Assembly: GCA_024235635.1 (NCBI GenBank)
Contig: JACKMA010000001.1
Span: 744,001 to 808,000, forward strand
Direction: 5' to 3'
Origin: Zoogloeaceae bacterium
Lineage (GTDB): Bacteria; Pseudomonadota; Gammaproteobacteria; Burkholderiales; Rhodocyclaceae
Length of the DNA: 64,000 nucleotides
This document shows positions 53,608-61,406 of the stretch, piece after piece. Below the pieces are notes generated by a model. The model did no database searches. It saw only the letters and a list, made by a program, of their open reading frames with translations, and was not told where the DNA came from. The position numbers were made by a program, and so were the translations under genes. Numbering within the stretch: position 1 is the stretch's first letter; each line of letters starts with the position of its first letter.

Positions 53608-54210
53608 TCAGCGACGGGCGCGCCGGCGATGCGCGATGCCGCCGATCAGCCCGAGCCCGGTCAGCATCATCGCGTAGGTCGCCGGCTCGGGCACCGGCGC
53701 CAGCAGCGCTCGCACCTCGCCTGAGCCGAAGGCCGAGGTGTGCACGTTGAGATAGGCGCGCCCTTCGTCGAGACCGGAGACCAGTGCGTTGAACGCGCTG
53801 CTCGCATCGCCGCCGGCCGCACTCAGGAACGATGCCGAATAGCTGCTGGCAAGGCCCATGTCGAAGACGCGGTCGTAGTTGCCGGCGGTGACGCCGGCCG
53901 GAAATCCGTCAAAGGTCGGAAGCTGGCTGGCCACGCCGACATTGCCCGCAAAGGGTGTCGCCGTGCAGCAGTGGATGTGGGCCGCGGTCACTTCACCGGT
54001 GAGGTCGGAAAAGCTCGCCTCGACCCGCATCGTCATCAGATCGAAATCGATCGTGACCCGGCCGAAGCCGTTGCCGTCGCTCAACACCGGCGGCGACTCG
54101 CTGGCGCCGAGCAACTCACCGAAATAGACCACCTGATGGGCCGCAGCCGGCACGGCGACGAACAACGGCAGCGCCGTCACTGCGGCGACCATGCAACGCT
54201 TCAATCTCAT
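53608..54210 (-). CDS. CHRD-domain protein with PEP-CTERM sorting signal
   Basis: A 200-residue secreted protein. Signal peptide (KRCMVAAVTALPLFVAVPAA), then a CHRD beta domain (FGELLGASESPPVLSDGNGF, VTAAHIHCCTATPFAGNVGV, GRAYLNVHTSAFGSGEVRAL) and the C-terminal PVPEPATYAMMLTGLGLIGG followed by Arg-rich HRRRARR. That tail is the classical PEP-CTERM for exosortase processing, found in biofilm-forming proteobacteria. The ATG at 54210 has GGGAGAG upstream. No exosortase in the window. Confidence 0.9.
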   Translation of the reverse strand: MRLKRCMVAAVTALPLFVAVPAAAHQVVYFGELLGASESPPVLSDGNGFGRVTIDFDLMTMRVEASFSDLTGEVTAAHIHCCTATPFAGNVGVASQLPTFDGFPAGVTAGNYDRVFDMGLASSYSASFLSAAGGDASSAFNALVSGLDEGRAYLNVHTSAFGSGEVRALLAPVPEPATYAMMLTGLGLIGGIAHRRRARR

Positions 54211-54359
54211 GGCAGAACTCTCCCGACGGTCGGATTCGACCCATGACATTTGGAACACCGAGTATAGGAGCGTGGGCGGCGGGCGCGGCGGAAATCAAAC
54301 TCCGTTACAAAGACGCGGTTCGGCGCGCGCTTCGGAAGCGACCGACCCGCGCTCGCCAC

Positions 54360-54998
54360 TCAGCGGTCCCGTCCGCGGCTACGCCCTTTGCCCGAGTCCT
54401 GGTCGCGCGGCGCATCGGCCAGGGTTCCAACGGCAACCGCGTGGAATGCGTAGTTGCCGATACCCGCACCGCTATCGCCCGGACCGGACGAGCCGCCGAG
54501 TGCAGTGAAGGTGACGCTCTGCAGCGAATCGTTGGTGATGCGCACGCCGAAGAAGGATTCGAACTTGTCGCCCCTGCGCGCGCTGATCGTGAGCCGATCG
54601 CCGCCGACGGTAACGACCTCGACCTGATACTCGTCGGCCTCCTGCACGAACAGATCCATTGCCAGCAGGTTGACCCCGGGCTCGACCACCATGAAGGTGC
54701 GCGGTGCGCTGATCGGCGACTCGCCGGTCAGGCTGACGAAGCCGGGCGAGCCGGTGAGCCAGGGCGCGGCCGAACTGTAGACGAGACCGTTGGAGAGCAG
54801 GATCGGCGCCGTCATCGGCCCGGCCGGATAGGCCTCGAAGTCTTCGACGGCCATTGCCGTGCCGGCGCTCAGATCACGGTAGTCGCGCTCCTCCAGTTCC
54901 ACGATGCCGGCCTGGGCCAGCGCAGGAAGACCGGCCAGCACCACTGAAATCTGCATCACGGTCCGTTTGAGACTGCGCAGGCATGCGTTCGTATTCAT
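54360..54998 (-). CDS. Secreted protein of unknown function
   Basis: A 212-residue exported protein (signal peptide near residues 8-30, ISVVLAGLPALAQAG). The mature part is a beta-sandwich-like domain: AMAVEDFEAYPAGPMTAPIL, NLLAMDLFVQEADEYQVEVV, DKFESFFGVRITNDSLQSVT, GIGNYAFHAVAVG. It resembles the body of many PEP-CTERM proteins, but the C-terminus (SGKGRSRGRDR) has no PEP-CTERM tail. It lies 149 bp upstream of the CHRD gene on the same strand. Extracellular role likely; no family name given. Confidence 0.7.
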   Translation of the reverse strand: MNTNACLRSLKRTVMQISVVLAGLPALAQAGIVELEERDYRDLSAGTAMAVEDFEAYPAGPMTAPILLSNGLVYSSAAPWLTGSPGFVSLTGESPISAPRTFMVVEPGVNLLAMDLFVQEADEYQVEVVTVGGDRLTISARRGDKFESFFGVRITNDSLQSVTFTALGGSSGPGDSGAGIGNYAFHAVAVGTLADAPRDQDSGKGRSRGRDR

Positions 54999-55391
54999 GT
55001 TGTTGCTCCTGTTTGCGGGATAGCGTCATTGTCGTCGGCCGTCCGCCTGCGAAGACCCGAGGACAAGGATCCGGCCGACACACGCTGTGCAAGCGCCGTA
55101 CCACGCCGCGGACGGAGATCGGCGCTTCGGCAGCAGCCGTCGCCGGCATGCTCGAACAGGCTTGTGGCGATTGAAGATTCTGTCGGCCTCGGCGTCGGCG
55201 GCGTCATGACGGGTGGATCTTGACCACGCCGCCCCCCCGAATCTGGGTAGTGACGATGGCCCGCAAAAGGGTGACTACACCCGTTTTCCCCAGTTGCGGC
55301 CAGGCCGATTTCTTGGACAAGCACGGGCTCATGGACTAGCTTTTCGCCCAGGGGCCCCGGCTCCCGAACCCCACCAAGGAGGAGACAGAAA
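54999..55391. other. Non-coding divergent stretch before ggt
   Basis: About 390 bases between the divergent secreted-protein and ggt genes, with no supported gene. A GTAGT (55247-55251) and ACTAC (55274-55278) pair within CTGGGTAGTGACG...GGGTGACTACACCC is a weak inverted repeat that could be an operator. AAGGAGGAG just before 55392 is the ggt ribosome site. Confidence 0.4.
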
Positions 55392-57245
55392 ATGCCGATC
55401 ACCACCCGTTATCCGATGTTCAGGTCACCCCCGCCGGCGCGTGCCGGCCACCGCGCCATGCTCGGCCTGTGCGCCGCGCTGGCGTTGCTGTCGGCGACAC
55501 CGGCGGCCCATGCCGAGGCCCTGGCCGAAGCGGTCGTCAAGCAGCGAGAGATGATCGTCACCGCCAATCCGTTGGCCAGCGCCGCCGGCGCCCGCATCCT
55601 GCAGAACGGAGGAACCGCCGCCGACGCGATGGTCGCTGCGCAGGCTGTGCTGGGCCTGGTCGAGCCCCAGTCGAGCGGGCTCGGCGGCGGCGCCTTCGTC
55701 GTCTACTACGACGCGGCCACCGGCACGACGACCACCTTCGACGCGCGCGAGAAGGCGCCCACGGCGGCCACCGAGGACCGATTTTTGGGGATGAGCTTCA
55801 CGACCGCCTGGCAGAGCGGCCTGTCGGTCGGCGTGCCCGGTACGCCACGCGTCATGGAGGTGGTCCATCAGCGCTTCGGCAAGCGCCCGTGGCCACGACT
55901 GCTGCAAGCGGCGATCTCGCTGGCCGAAGGCGGCTTCGAACTGAGCCAGCGCACGGCGGATCAGGTGGCGGGCCTGCTGGCGAGCAACTCGTCCTGCTCG
56001 GATCGACTGTTCTTCCGCGATCCGGTGGCCTTCGCCTACTTCGCCAATCCCGACTGCAGCGCCAAGCCGGGCGGCACGCTGATGGTCAATCGCGACTACG
56101 CCCGGACGCTGAAGGCGATGCGCCGCGGCGGCGCCGATGCCTTCTATTCCGGCCCCATCGCAGCCGACATCGCAGCAGCCGTGCAAGGGGATCCGGCAAT
56201 TCCGGGCGACATGACGGTGGCCGATCTCGCCGCCTATCGCGTGATCGAGCGGGCGCCGGTATGCATCGAGTATCGCGGTCGCAATGTCTGCGGCATGGGA
56301 CCACCGTCGTCGGGCGCCCTTGCCGTGGGCCAGATCCTCGGCATCCTCGAGAACTTCTCGCTCGCCGGTGATCCGCTGGACGACGCCAATGTCCACCTGT
56401 TCACGCAGGCCGGCCGTCTGGCCTTCGCCGATCGTGGCCTCTACGTCGGCGACACCGACTTCGTGACGGTGCCGGTGGCGGGCATGCTCGACAAGACCTA
56501 CCTCGCCGAACGCGCCGCGCTGATCACCGATACCGACATGGGCGACGCCGCGCCAGGCGTACCGCCGGGAGAATTCGACCCGGCGGCGCCGGACAACACC
56601 GCCAAGCTGTCGGGCACCAGCCACATTTCCATCGTCGATCGCTACGGCAACGCCCTGTCGATGACCACGACGATCGAAAGCTCGTTCGGCAATGGCGTGA
56701 TGGTGCGCGGCTTCCTGCTCAACAACGAACTCACCGATTTTGCCTTCAGCCCCGTCGCCAACGGACTGCCGGTCGCAAACCGGGTGCAGGCCAACAAACG
56801 GCCGCGCAGTTCGATGTCACCGACCATCGTCTTCGACGAGGCCGACCGTGTCGAACTGGTGACCGGCTCGCCCGGTGGCTCGCGGATCATCGGCTACACC
56901 GCCCAGTCGATCGTCAACCACATCGATTTCGGCCTCGATCCGCAGCAGTCGATCAACACCCCGCACTACCAGAACCGCAACGGCACGACCGAGGTCGAGC
57001 GCACGATTGCCGGCGTCACCAGGGATTACGACGCCGACGCACTGGCCGACGCGCTGGCCGTGCGGGGGCATCCGGTCGCCATACGCGATGTGCTCGAAAG
57101 TGGCTTGTCGATCATCCATGTCGTGCATCGGGATGACGACCGCCACGGACGCGGCCACAACCGCGGCAAGGCCGGCGATCGCAACGACTACGTGCTGATC
57201 GGCGGGGCTGACCTGCGTCGCGACGGTACCGTGGCCGGCCGCTGA
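55392..57245 (+). CDS. ggt: Gamma-glutamyltransferase
   Basis: A 617-residue periplasmic Ntn hydrolase cleaving gamma-glutamyl compounds such as glutathione. After the signal (GLCAALALLSATPAAHA) comes GGTAADAMVAAQAVLGLVEP, SGLGGGAFVVYYDA, TTFDAREKAPTAAT and the autocleavage point before Thr in KLSGTSHISIVDRYGNALSM, which aligns with the small-subunit start. NNELTDFAF, RPRSSMSPTIVF, TGSPGGSRIIGYT complete the pocket. Length and processing site are normal. It stands alone with a strong AAGGAGG ribosome site. Confidence 0.93.
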   Translation: MPITTRYPMFRSPPPARAGHRAMLGLCAALALLSATPAAHAEALAEAVVKQREMIVTANPLASAAGARILQNGGTAADAMVAAQAVLGLVEPQSSGLGGGAFVVYYDAATGTTTTFDAREKAPTAATEDRFLGMSFTTAWQSGLSVGVPGTPRVMEVVHQRFGKRPWPRLLQAAISLAEGGFELSQRTADQVAGLLASNSSCSDRLFFRDPVAFAYFANPDCSAKPGGTLMVNRDYARTLKAMRRGGADAFYSGPIAADIAAAVQGDPAIPGDMTVADLAAYRVIERAPVCIEYRGRNVCGMGPPSSGALAVGQILGILENFSLAGDPLDDANVHLFTQAGRLAFADRGLYVGDTDFVTVPVAGMLDKTYLAERAALITDTDMGDAAPGVPPGEFDPAAPDNTAKLSGTSHISIVDRYGNALSMTTTIESSFGNGVMVRGFLLNNELTDFAFSPVANGLPVANRVQANKRPRSSMSPTIVFDEADRVELVTGSPGGSRIIGYTAQSIVNHIDFGLDPQQSINTPHYQNRNGTTEVERTIAGVTRDYDADALADALAVRGHPVAIRDVLESGLSIIHVVHRDDDRHGRGHNRGKAGDRNDYVLIGGADLRRDGTVAGR

Positions 57246-57439
57246 TCGACCTGCCGGGCACTGCCCGGCCGCTCGACGGGCCCAGCCCGCCCCCGGACGC
57301 GGCGGCGCCCGTCGAGCACAGCCCCTCGGCGGCGGTGCGCAATGCATCGCCACGCAGCGTCACGCAGCGCAGCAATGCGCGCGCCAGAACGACGCATTCC
57401 GGCCGACGGAGCACACGTCCATCGCACACGCGTTGGCCC

Positions 57440-57445
57440 TATAAT
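57440..57445 (+). promoter_or_regulatory. Consensus -10 box ahead of the glycosylation cluster
   Basis: A perfect TATAAT at 57440-57445 lies about 60 bp before the glycosyltransferase start. No good -35 is seen at 17 bp upstream. The bases just downstream are AT-rich. Confidence 0.5.
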
Positions 57446-57503
57446 GAAAATCCCAAAATTCATATCGCCTGCCGAATATGGGGTAACTCACCATCGAAAC
57501 GGC

Positions 57504-58457
57504 ATGGCGCCTACAGTGATGAGTTCACCCGCGCCGAGAATCGCAGTCTTGCTGCCCTGCCACAACGAAGCGCTGTCGATCGCACGGGTGGTGGCCGATT
57601 TCACCACCGCGCTGCCCAGAGCGAAGGTCTATGTGTATGACAATTGTTCGACTGACGCGACCTCGCACGTCGCCGCCGACGCCGGCGCGATCGTGCGCTC
57701 GGAACCGTGGCCGGGAAAGGGCAACGTCGTGCGCAGGATGTTTGCGGACATCGAGGCGGACGTCTACGTGATCGCCGACGGCGACGGCACCTACGATGCG
57801 TCCGCCGCGCCGGCAATGGTCGACATGCTGCTCACCAAGCATCTCGACATGGTGGTCGGGGTCCGCGACAACATCTACCGCGAGGCGCATCGGCGAGGAC
57901 ACGGGCTCGGTAACCGCCTGTTCAACGGCGTCTATCGTCGGCTCTTCGGGCGCCTGTTCTCCGACATCTTCTCGGGCTACCGGGTGTTCTCGAAGCGATT
58001 CGTCAAGAGCTTCCCGGCGGTCTCCAGCGGATTCGAGATCGAGACCGAGATGTCGGTCCATGCCAGCCTGCTGCGGATGCCCGTGGAAGAGGTCCGCACC
58101 CGTTATTCCGCGCGGCAGGAGGGCTCGGCCAGCAAGCTCAGGACCTTTCGCGACGCCTTTCGCATCCTGCGCACGCTGCTGGTGCTGTTCAAGGAATTCC
58201 AACCGGCCCGGCTGTTCGGCGTGATTGCGCTGGCCCTCGCCACGATCGCGCTGGTGCTCGGGCTTCCGTTGCTGCAGACCTTCATCGACACCGGCACGGT
58301 GCCGCGCATCCCGACCGCGATCATCATCATCGGGTTCGCGCTGATGTCGGCCGGGGCCATGCTCTCCGGACTGCTGCTCGACAGCATCGCCGGCGGCCGA
58401 CTCGAACAGAAGCGACTGCTCTACCTGTCGGTCGGCCGCGCCGGCGGCGCGGACTGA
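57504..58457 (+). CDS. GtrB-type family 2 glycosyltransferase
   Basis: A 317-residue membrane-bound GT2 enzyme that moves a sugar to the polyprenyl-phosphate carrier. RIAVLLPCHNEALSIARVVA, VYVYDNCSTDATSHVAAD, YVIADGDGTYDASAAPAMV (DxD), LFSDIFSGYRVFSKRF, FEIETEMSVHA and GSASKLRTFRDAFRILRTL are in GtrB order, followed by two C-terminal helices (LFGVIALALATIALVLGLPL, AIIIIGFALMSAGAMLSGLL). Start uncertain: ATG 57504 or 57519, neither with a clear ribosome site. gtrA follows after 6 bp. Confidence 0.88.
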   Translation: MAPTVMSSPAPRIAVLLPCHNEALSIARVVADFTTALPRAKVYVYDNCSTDATSHVAADAGAIVRSEPWPGKGNVVRRMFADIEADVYVIADGDGTYDASAAPAMVDMLLTKHLDMVVGVRDNIYREAHRRGHGLGNRLFNGVYRRLFGRLFSDIFSGYRVFSKRFVKSFPAVSSGFEIETEMSVHASLLRMPVEEVRTRYSARQEGSASKLRTFRDAFRILRTLLVLFKEFQPARLFGVIALALATIALVLGLPLLQTFIDTGTVPRIPTAIIIIGFALMSAGAMLSGLLLDSIAGGRLEQKRLLYLSVGRAGGAD

Positions 58458-58463
58458 CGCAAG

Positions 58464-58865
58464 GTGGCCTTCCTCCGATTCGTGTTGGTCGGCGGCCTCG
58501 GCTTCATCGTCGACGCCGGCATCACACTCGCACTGATCGGCGGCGGCTGGTCGGCCGAAACGGCACGTGTACCGGCGATCGCCAGCGCCATGCTGACCAC
58601 CTGGATCGCCAATCGCAGCTTCACCTTCCGGGTTGCCCGGCGCGGCAGCCTGCGCGAGTTGCAGAAGTACCTCGCAGTGGCGCTGGCAGCCGCCGGCTTC
58701 AACTACCTGGTCTACCGAATGCTGCTGAGCTGGGCCCTGACGCCGTTGCCGGCGATCGTCGTCGCCACGGCGCTGCAGGCGATCCTGTCGTTCCTGGCCT
58801 ACCGTCACCTGGTGTTTTCGCCGCTGGTCCAGGGCGATGGCCCATCCGGCGACAGGCGTCGCTGA
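58464..58865 (+). CDS. GtrA-family flippase-like protein
   Basis: A 133-residue four-helix membrane protein: FLRFVLVGGLGFIVDAGITL, ARVPAIASAMLTTWIANRSF (with the RSFTFRVARRG loop), ELQKYLAVALAAAGFNYLVY, LPAIVVATALQAILSFLAYR. GtrA proteins are proposed to flip the carrier-linked sugar. GTG start 6 bp after the GT2 gene; the third gene follows 3 bp later. This is the classical GtrA member of a three-gene O-antigen modification cluster. Confidence 0.9.
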   Translation: MAFLRFVLVGGLGFIVDAGITLALIGGGWSAETARVPAIASAMLTTWIANRSFTFRVARRGSLRELQKYLAVALAAAGFNYLVYRMLLSWALTPLPAIVVATALQAILSFLAYRHLVFSPLVQGDGPSGDRRR

Positions 58866-58868
58866 GCG

Positions 58869-60239
58869 ATGCGCGCCACCTATCCCGTGCTGGTGATCCT
58901 GGGCTTCGTGCTCAACTATCCTGGGCGCGCGATCTCGGATTCGCTGCGCATGTTCAACCAGGGGCGCCATCCGACCTGGCTCGACGACTGGCACTCGCCG
59001 CTGCTGGCACTGTTGTGGTCGCTGCCGGATCCGTGGCTCGGCCAGCCGGCCGCCGGGCTGCTGGTCCAGTCGCTGGCGATCTGGGTGTTGCCGGCCGCCC
59101 TGCTGGCCGCCGCCTGGGGGCGACTCGACGACGGCCGGCAGCCGCTGCTGGCGGCGCTCCATCTGCTGCTGTGCTGTCTGCTGGTGCTGCTGACGCTGTA
59201 CCTGGCCGGCTACGTCTTCAAGGATGTCGCCTATCTTGCCGCGCTGATGCTCTGCATCTGGGCCGGCCTGCGCCTGACCCACGGCAGCGAAGCCGGCGCT
59301 GCGCCGACAGCGTGGCTGATACTCGCAGCCGCCGTATTCGCCGTCTATCTGATCCGCCCGACGACGATCGGCCTGCTGCTGGTAGTTCTGGCGCTGTGGC
59401 TGCTCCGCTGCCGGCCATCGCGCTGGTGGCCGCTGCTGCCGCGGGCCGCGGCCGCGGCGCTCGCGCTGATCGTCCTCGCCCAGCTCTCCGGCTTCGTCAA
59501 TCATCGCCTGCTCGGCGCAAAGCGCTCGCCGGTCGAGATCTCGCTGACCACGTTCGACGTCGCCGGCATCTCGATCCGAAGCGGCCGCAACCTGTTCGAA
59601 GGCTTGCCGGCGTGGCCGCCTGCAATGACCCACCCGCTCGAGCACTGTTACACCCCGCGCTGGTGGGATCCGTTCGCCTCCTGGGGCAAGTGCCGCGAAT
59701 ACGCCGCCGCGATGACCGAAAACTCACGCCAGCTCGGGCGTGGCGCGATCGTGCGCTGGTGGCTCGGCCACGTCGTTCAGAACCCCGTGGCGTACTTGCA
59801 GCACCGCCTCGACTTCGTCGGTCACCTGCTGGTCTATCGTGGTGATCGCGATGACTACTTCCCGATCGACAACGCCCCCGCCGCGCTCGAGTTCCTGCAG
59901 CGCGACCGAGCCGACACGTTCATCGCGTGGCAGCCGAGCCTCGGATTCGAACTGGTTCATGCGGGCTGGCGCTGGATGACCCAGCGCTTTCTCGGTCAAC
60001 CATGGTTCTGGCTCGGGCTGGCAGTTGTCGGGCTGACGCTGAGCTTCCGAAGAAGAACTCATGGCGATGCGGACAGCTTGCCCGCCTATCTCAGCTTTGC
60101 TGCCGCAATCGGAAACTTCGCCATGCTCGCGGTCCTCGGCGTTGCCGATTCACCGCGCTACATGGTGGTTACGCTGGCCTTGAGTCTGGTCGGTTACGTG
60201 CTGCTGGTTCGCGCCCGACTGGCCGCCGAATCCGGCTGA
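58869..60239 (+). CDS. Polytopic GT-C-like glycosyltransferase, third Gtr gene
   Basis: A 456-residue membrane protein with about ten helices (ALLWSLPDPWLGQPAAGLLV, ALHLLLCCLLVLLTLYLAGY, WLILAAAVFAVYLIRP, FWLGLAVVGLTLSF, YMVVTLALSLVGYVLLV). SDSLRMFNQGRHPTWLDDWH in the first loop has the acidic residues expected at a GT-C active site. A large non-membrane loop (ISIRSGRNLFEGLPAWPPAM to FELVHAGWRW) is presumably extracytoplasmic. It lies 3 bp after gtrA and would be the sequence-specific transferase. Acceptor unknown. Confidence 0.8.
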   Translation: MRATYPVLVILGFVLNYPGRAISDSLRMFNQGRHPTWLDDWHSPLLALLWSLPDPWLGQPAAGLLVQSLAIWVLPAALLAAAWGRLDDGRQPLLAALHLLLCCLLVLLTLYLAGYVFKDVAYLAALMLCIWAGLRLTHGSEAGAAPTAWLILAAAVFAVYLIRPTTIGLLLVVLALWLLRCRPSRWWPLLPRAAAAALALIVLAQLSGFVNHRLLGAKRSPVEISLTTFDVAGISIRSGRNLFEGLPAWPPAMTHPLEHCYTPRWWDPFASWGKCREYAAAMTENSRQLGRGAIVRWWLGHVVQNPVAYLQHRLDFVGHLLVYRGDRDDYFPIDNAPAALEFLQRDRADTFIAWQPSLGFELVHAGWRWMTQRFLGQPWFWLGLAVVGLTLSFRRRTHGDADSLPAYLSFAAAIGNFAMLAVLGVADSPRYMVVTLALSLVGYVLLVRARLAAESG

Positions 60240-60272
60240 GTTCTGCCCACGCCTCGCGCAGCCGCAAACGCC

Positions 60273-60286
60273 GGGACTAGAGTCCC
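60273..60286. terminator. 14-bp palindrome over the end of the H-NS-like gene
   Basis: GGGACT-AG-AGTCCC overlaps the stop codon of the H-NS-like gene and lies 34 bp after the Gtr cluster. It could terminate either convergent transcript; it lacks a T-run. Confidence 0.4.
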
Positions 60287-60657
60287 TTCCCCGCGAGTTT
60301 TTCGGCGGCGTTCTCGAGCGCGCTCATCGAACCGCCGGTGGACGCCCACAGCTTGACCCACGCCGGCGTCCGGCCACGGCCGCTCCAGCGCAGTGCCCGG
60401 TTCGACGGGTGCACGTACTTCGGCGCGACGTGAACGACCGGCCGCGCAGTGCCCGCCGCCCGACGACGCGGCCGGCGCGCCAGTTGTGCCGGGTCGGCGG
60501 CGCCCAGCACGTCCTGCAGGCTGAGGCCCCGCGAGCGCGCCATTGCCTCGAACTTGCGTCGGAGTTGATCCCGCTTTCCCCGGGTCTCGATCTCGCGCGA
60601 AACCCGCTTCGCTAGTTGCCTGAGTTGGTCGACCGGCAGGTCCGAAAGTTCGGGCAT
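60277..60657 (-). CDS. H-NS-like nucleoid protein
   Basis: A 126-residue xenogeneic-silencing-type protein. The helical N-terminus (PVDQLRQLAKRVSREIET, RDQLRRKFEAMARSRGLSL) mediates oligomerisation. The C-terminal DNA-binding motif is YVHPSNRALRWSGRGRTPAW, with the RGRTP minor-groove hook, slightly altered from the RGRxP consensus family. It lies beside the surface glycosylation cluster and may silence it or AT-rich DNA generally. Convergent with the Gtr genes. Confidence 0.9.
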   Translation of the reverse strand: MPELSDLPVDQLRQLAKRVSREIETRGKRDQLRRKFEAMARSRGLSLQDVLGAADPAQLARRPRRRAAGTARPVVHVAPKYVHPSNRALRWSGRGRTPAWVKLWASTGGSMSALENAAEKLAGKGL

Positions 60658-61406
60658 GACTACTCCGAAAGTTAAATGCTTCGCTATGGTGCCACGGACC
60701 GGAGCGAATGGTCAGTTCACGCGACGGACTGCCGCTCGCAGCCGATCCGCGATGGCTCGCGAAAGGCTCCGCCGAGGGTTCGCGGGGCACTCCGCCGGAG
60801 GCACCGGCGGCCCGCATTGGCGGACTTGGCGCGATACCGGCCGTTCCGTGATTCGCGGTCGCTGCCTTCGAACGCATTCACCACGTCGCCCGCCGCGGCA
60901 AAAAAACCACACGCCGGTGATCCTGGGTCCGGGTCGCCGCCGGCTGCCCACCGCAGCCGGTATCGACACTGCCGTCCACGCCACTCGCTAGCGGCCGACC
61001 CCGCCCGCCATGCACGTTCGTCCGCCGGCGGGACCGCGTCAATTCGGATGGCATCGATACGAAATGGACCTGACGCCGGCGAAAAATGGCTTTACAGCGT
61101 AATCCAGGCCACATTCGTGGGCCTGCGGGGTCGATTGCGTTGCCACATGCAAATCCTCTGGCAATACAATGACACCGATCAAATGATCCGGGTTTCGGAG
61201 GCTCGGCAGGAACCCGGCAAGGCAGGCATCTGCGAGCGCCGCAGGCCTGCCGGCCCGAGCTTTACCGCGCACGACCAAAACCCGGGACAAATGGGTCCGC
61301 GATTGCGGCGGACACACCACTCGCCCATGCATGACGAACGATCTGAACCCACGACTACCCGGCACTCGGCCCTGCGGTGCAGTGCCCGCCGCCGGGCATT
61401 GACGCC
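60658..61406. other. Long non-coding region before the right-edge kinase
   Basis: About 750 bases with no supported gene, the largest gap in the window. Frames on both strands lack ribosome sites and family motifs. It contains the H-NS gene promoter at the left. The stretch 61140-61200 is AT-rich, with TTGCCA (61140-61145) and TACAAT (61165-61170) 19 bp apart as a weak promoter candidate. A long leader or small RNA is possible but not shown. Confidence 0.4.

Noticed and set aside
57525..59645. A 706-codon minus-strand frame opposite the Gtr cluster
   Set aside because: Shadow; the plus-strand genes show clear family motifs and tight operon spacing.
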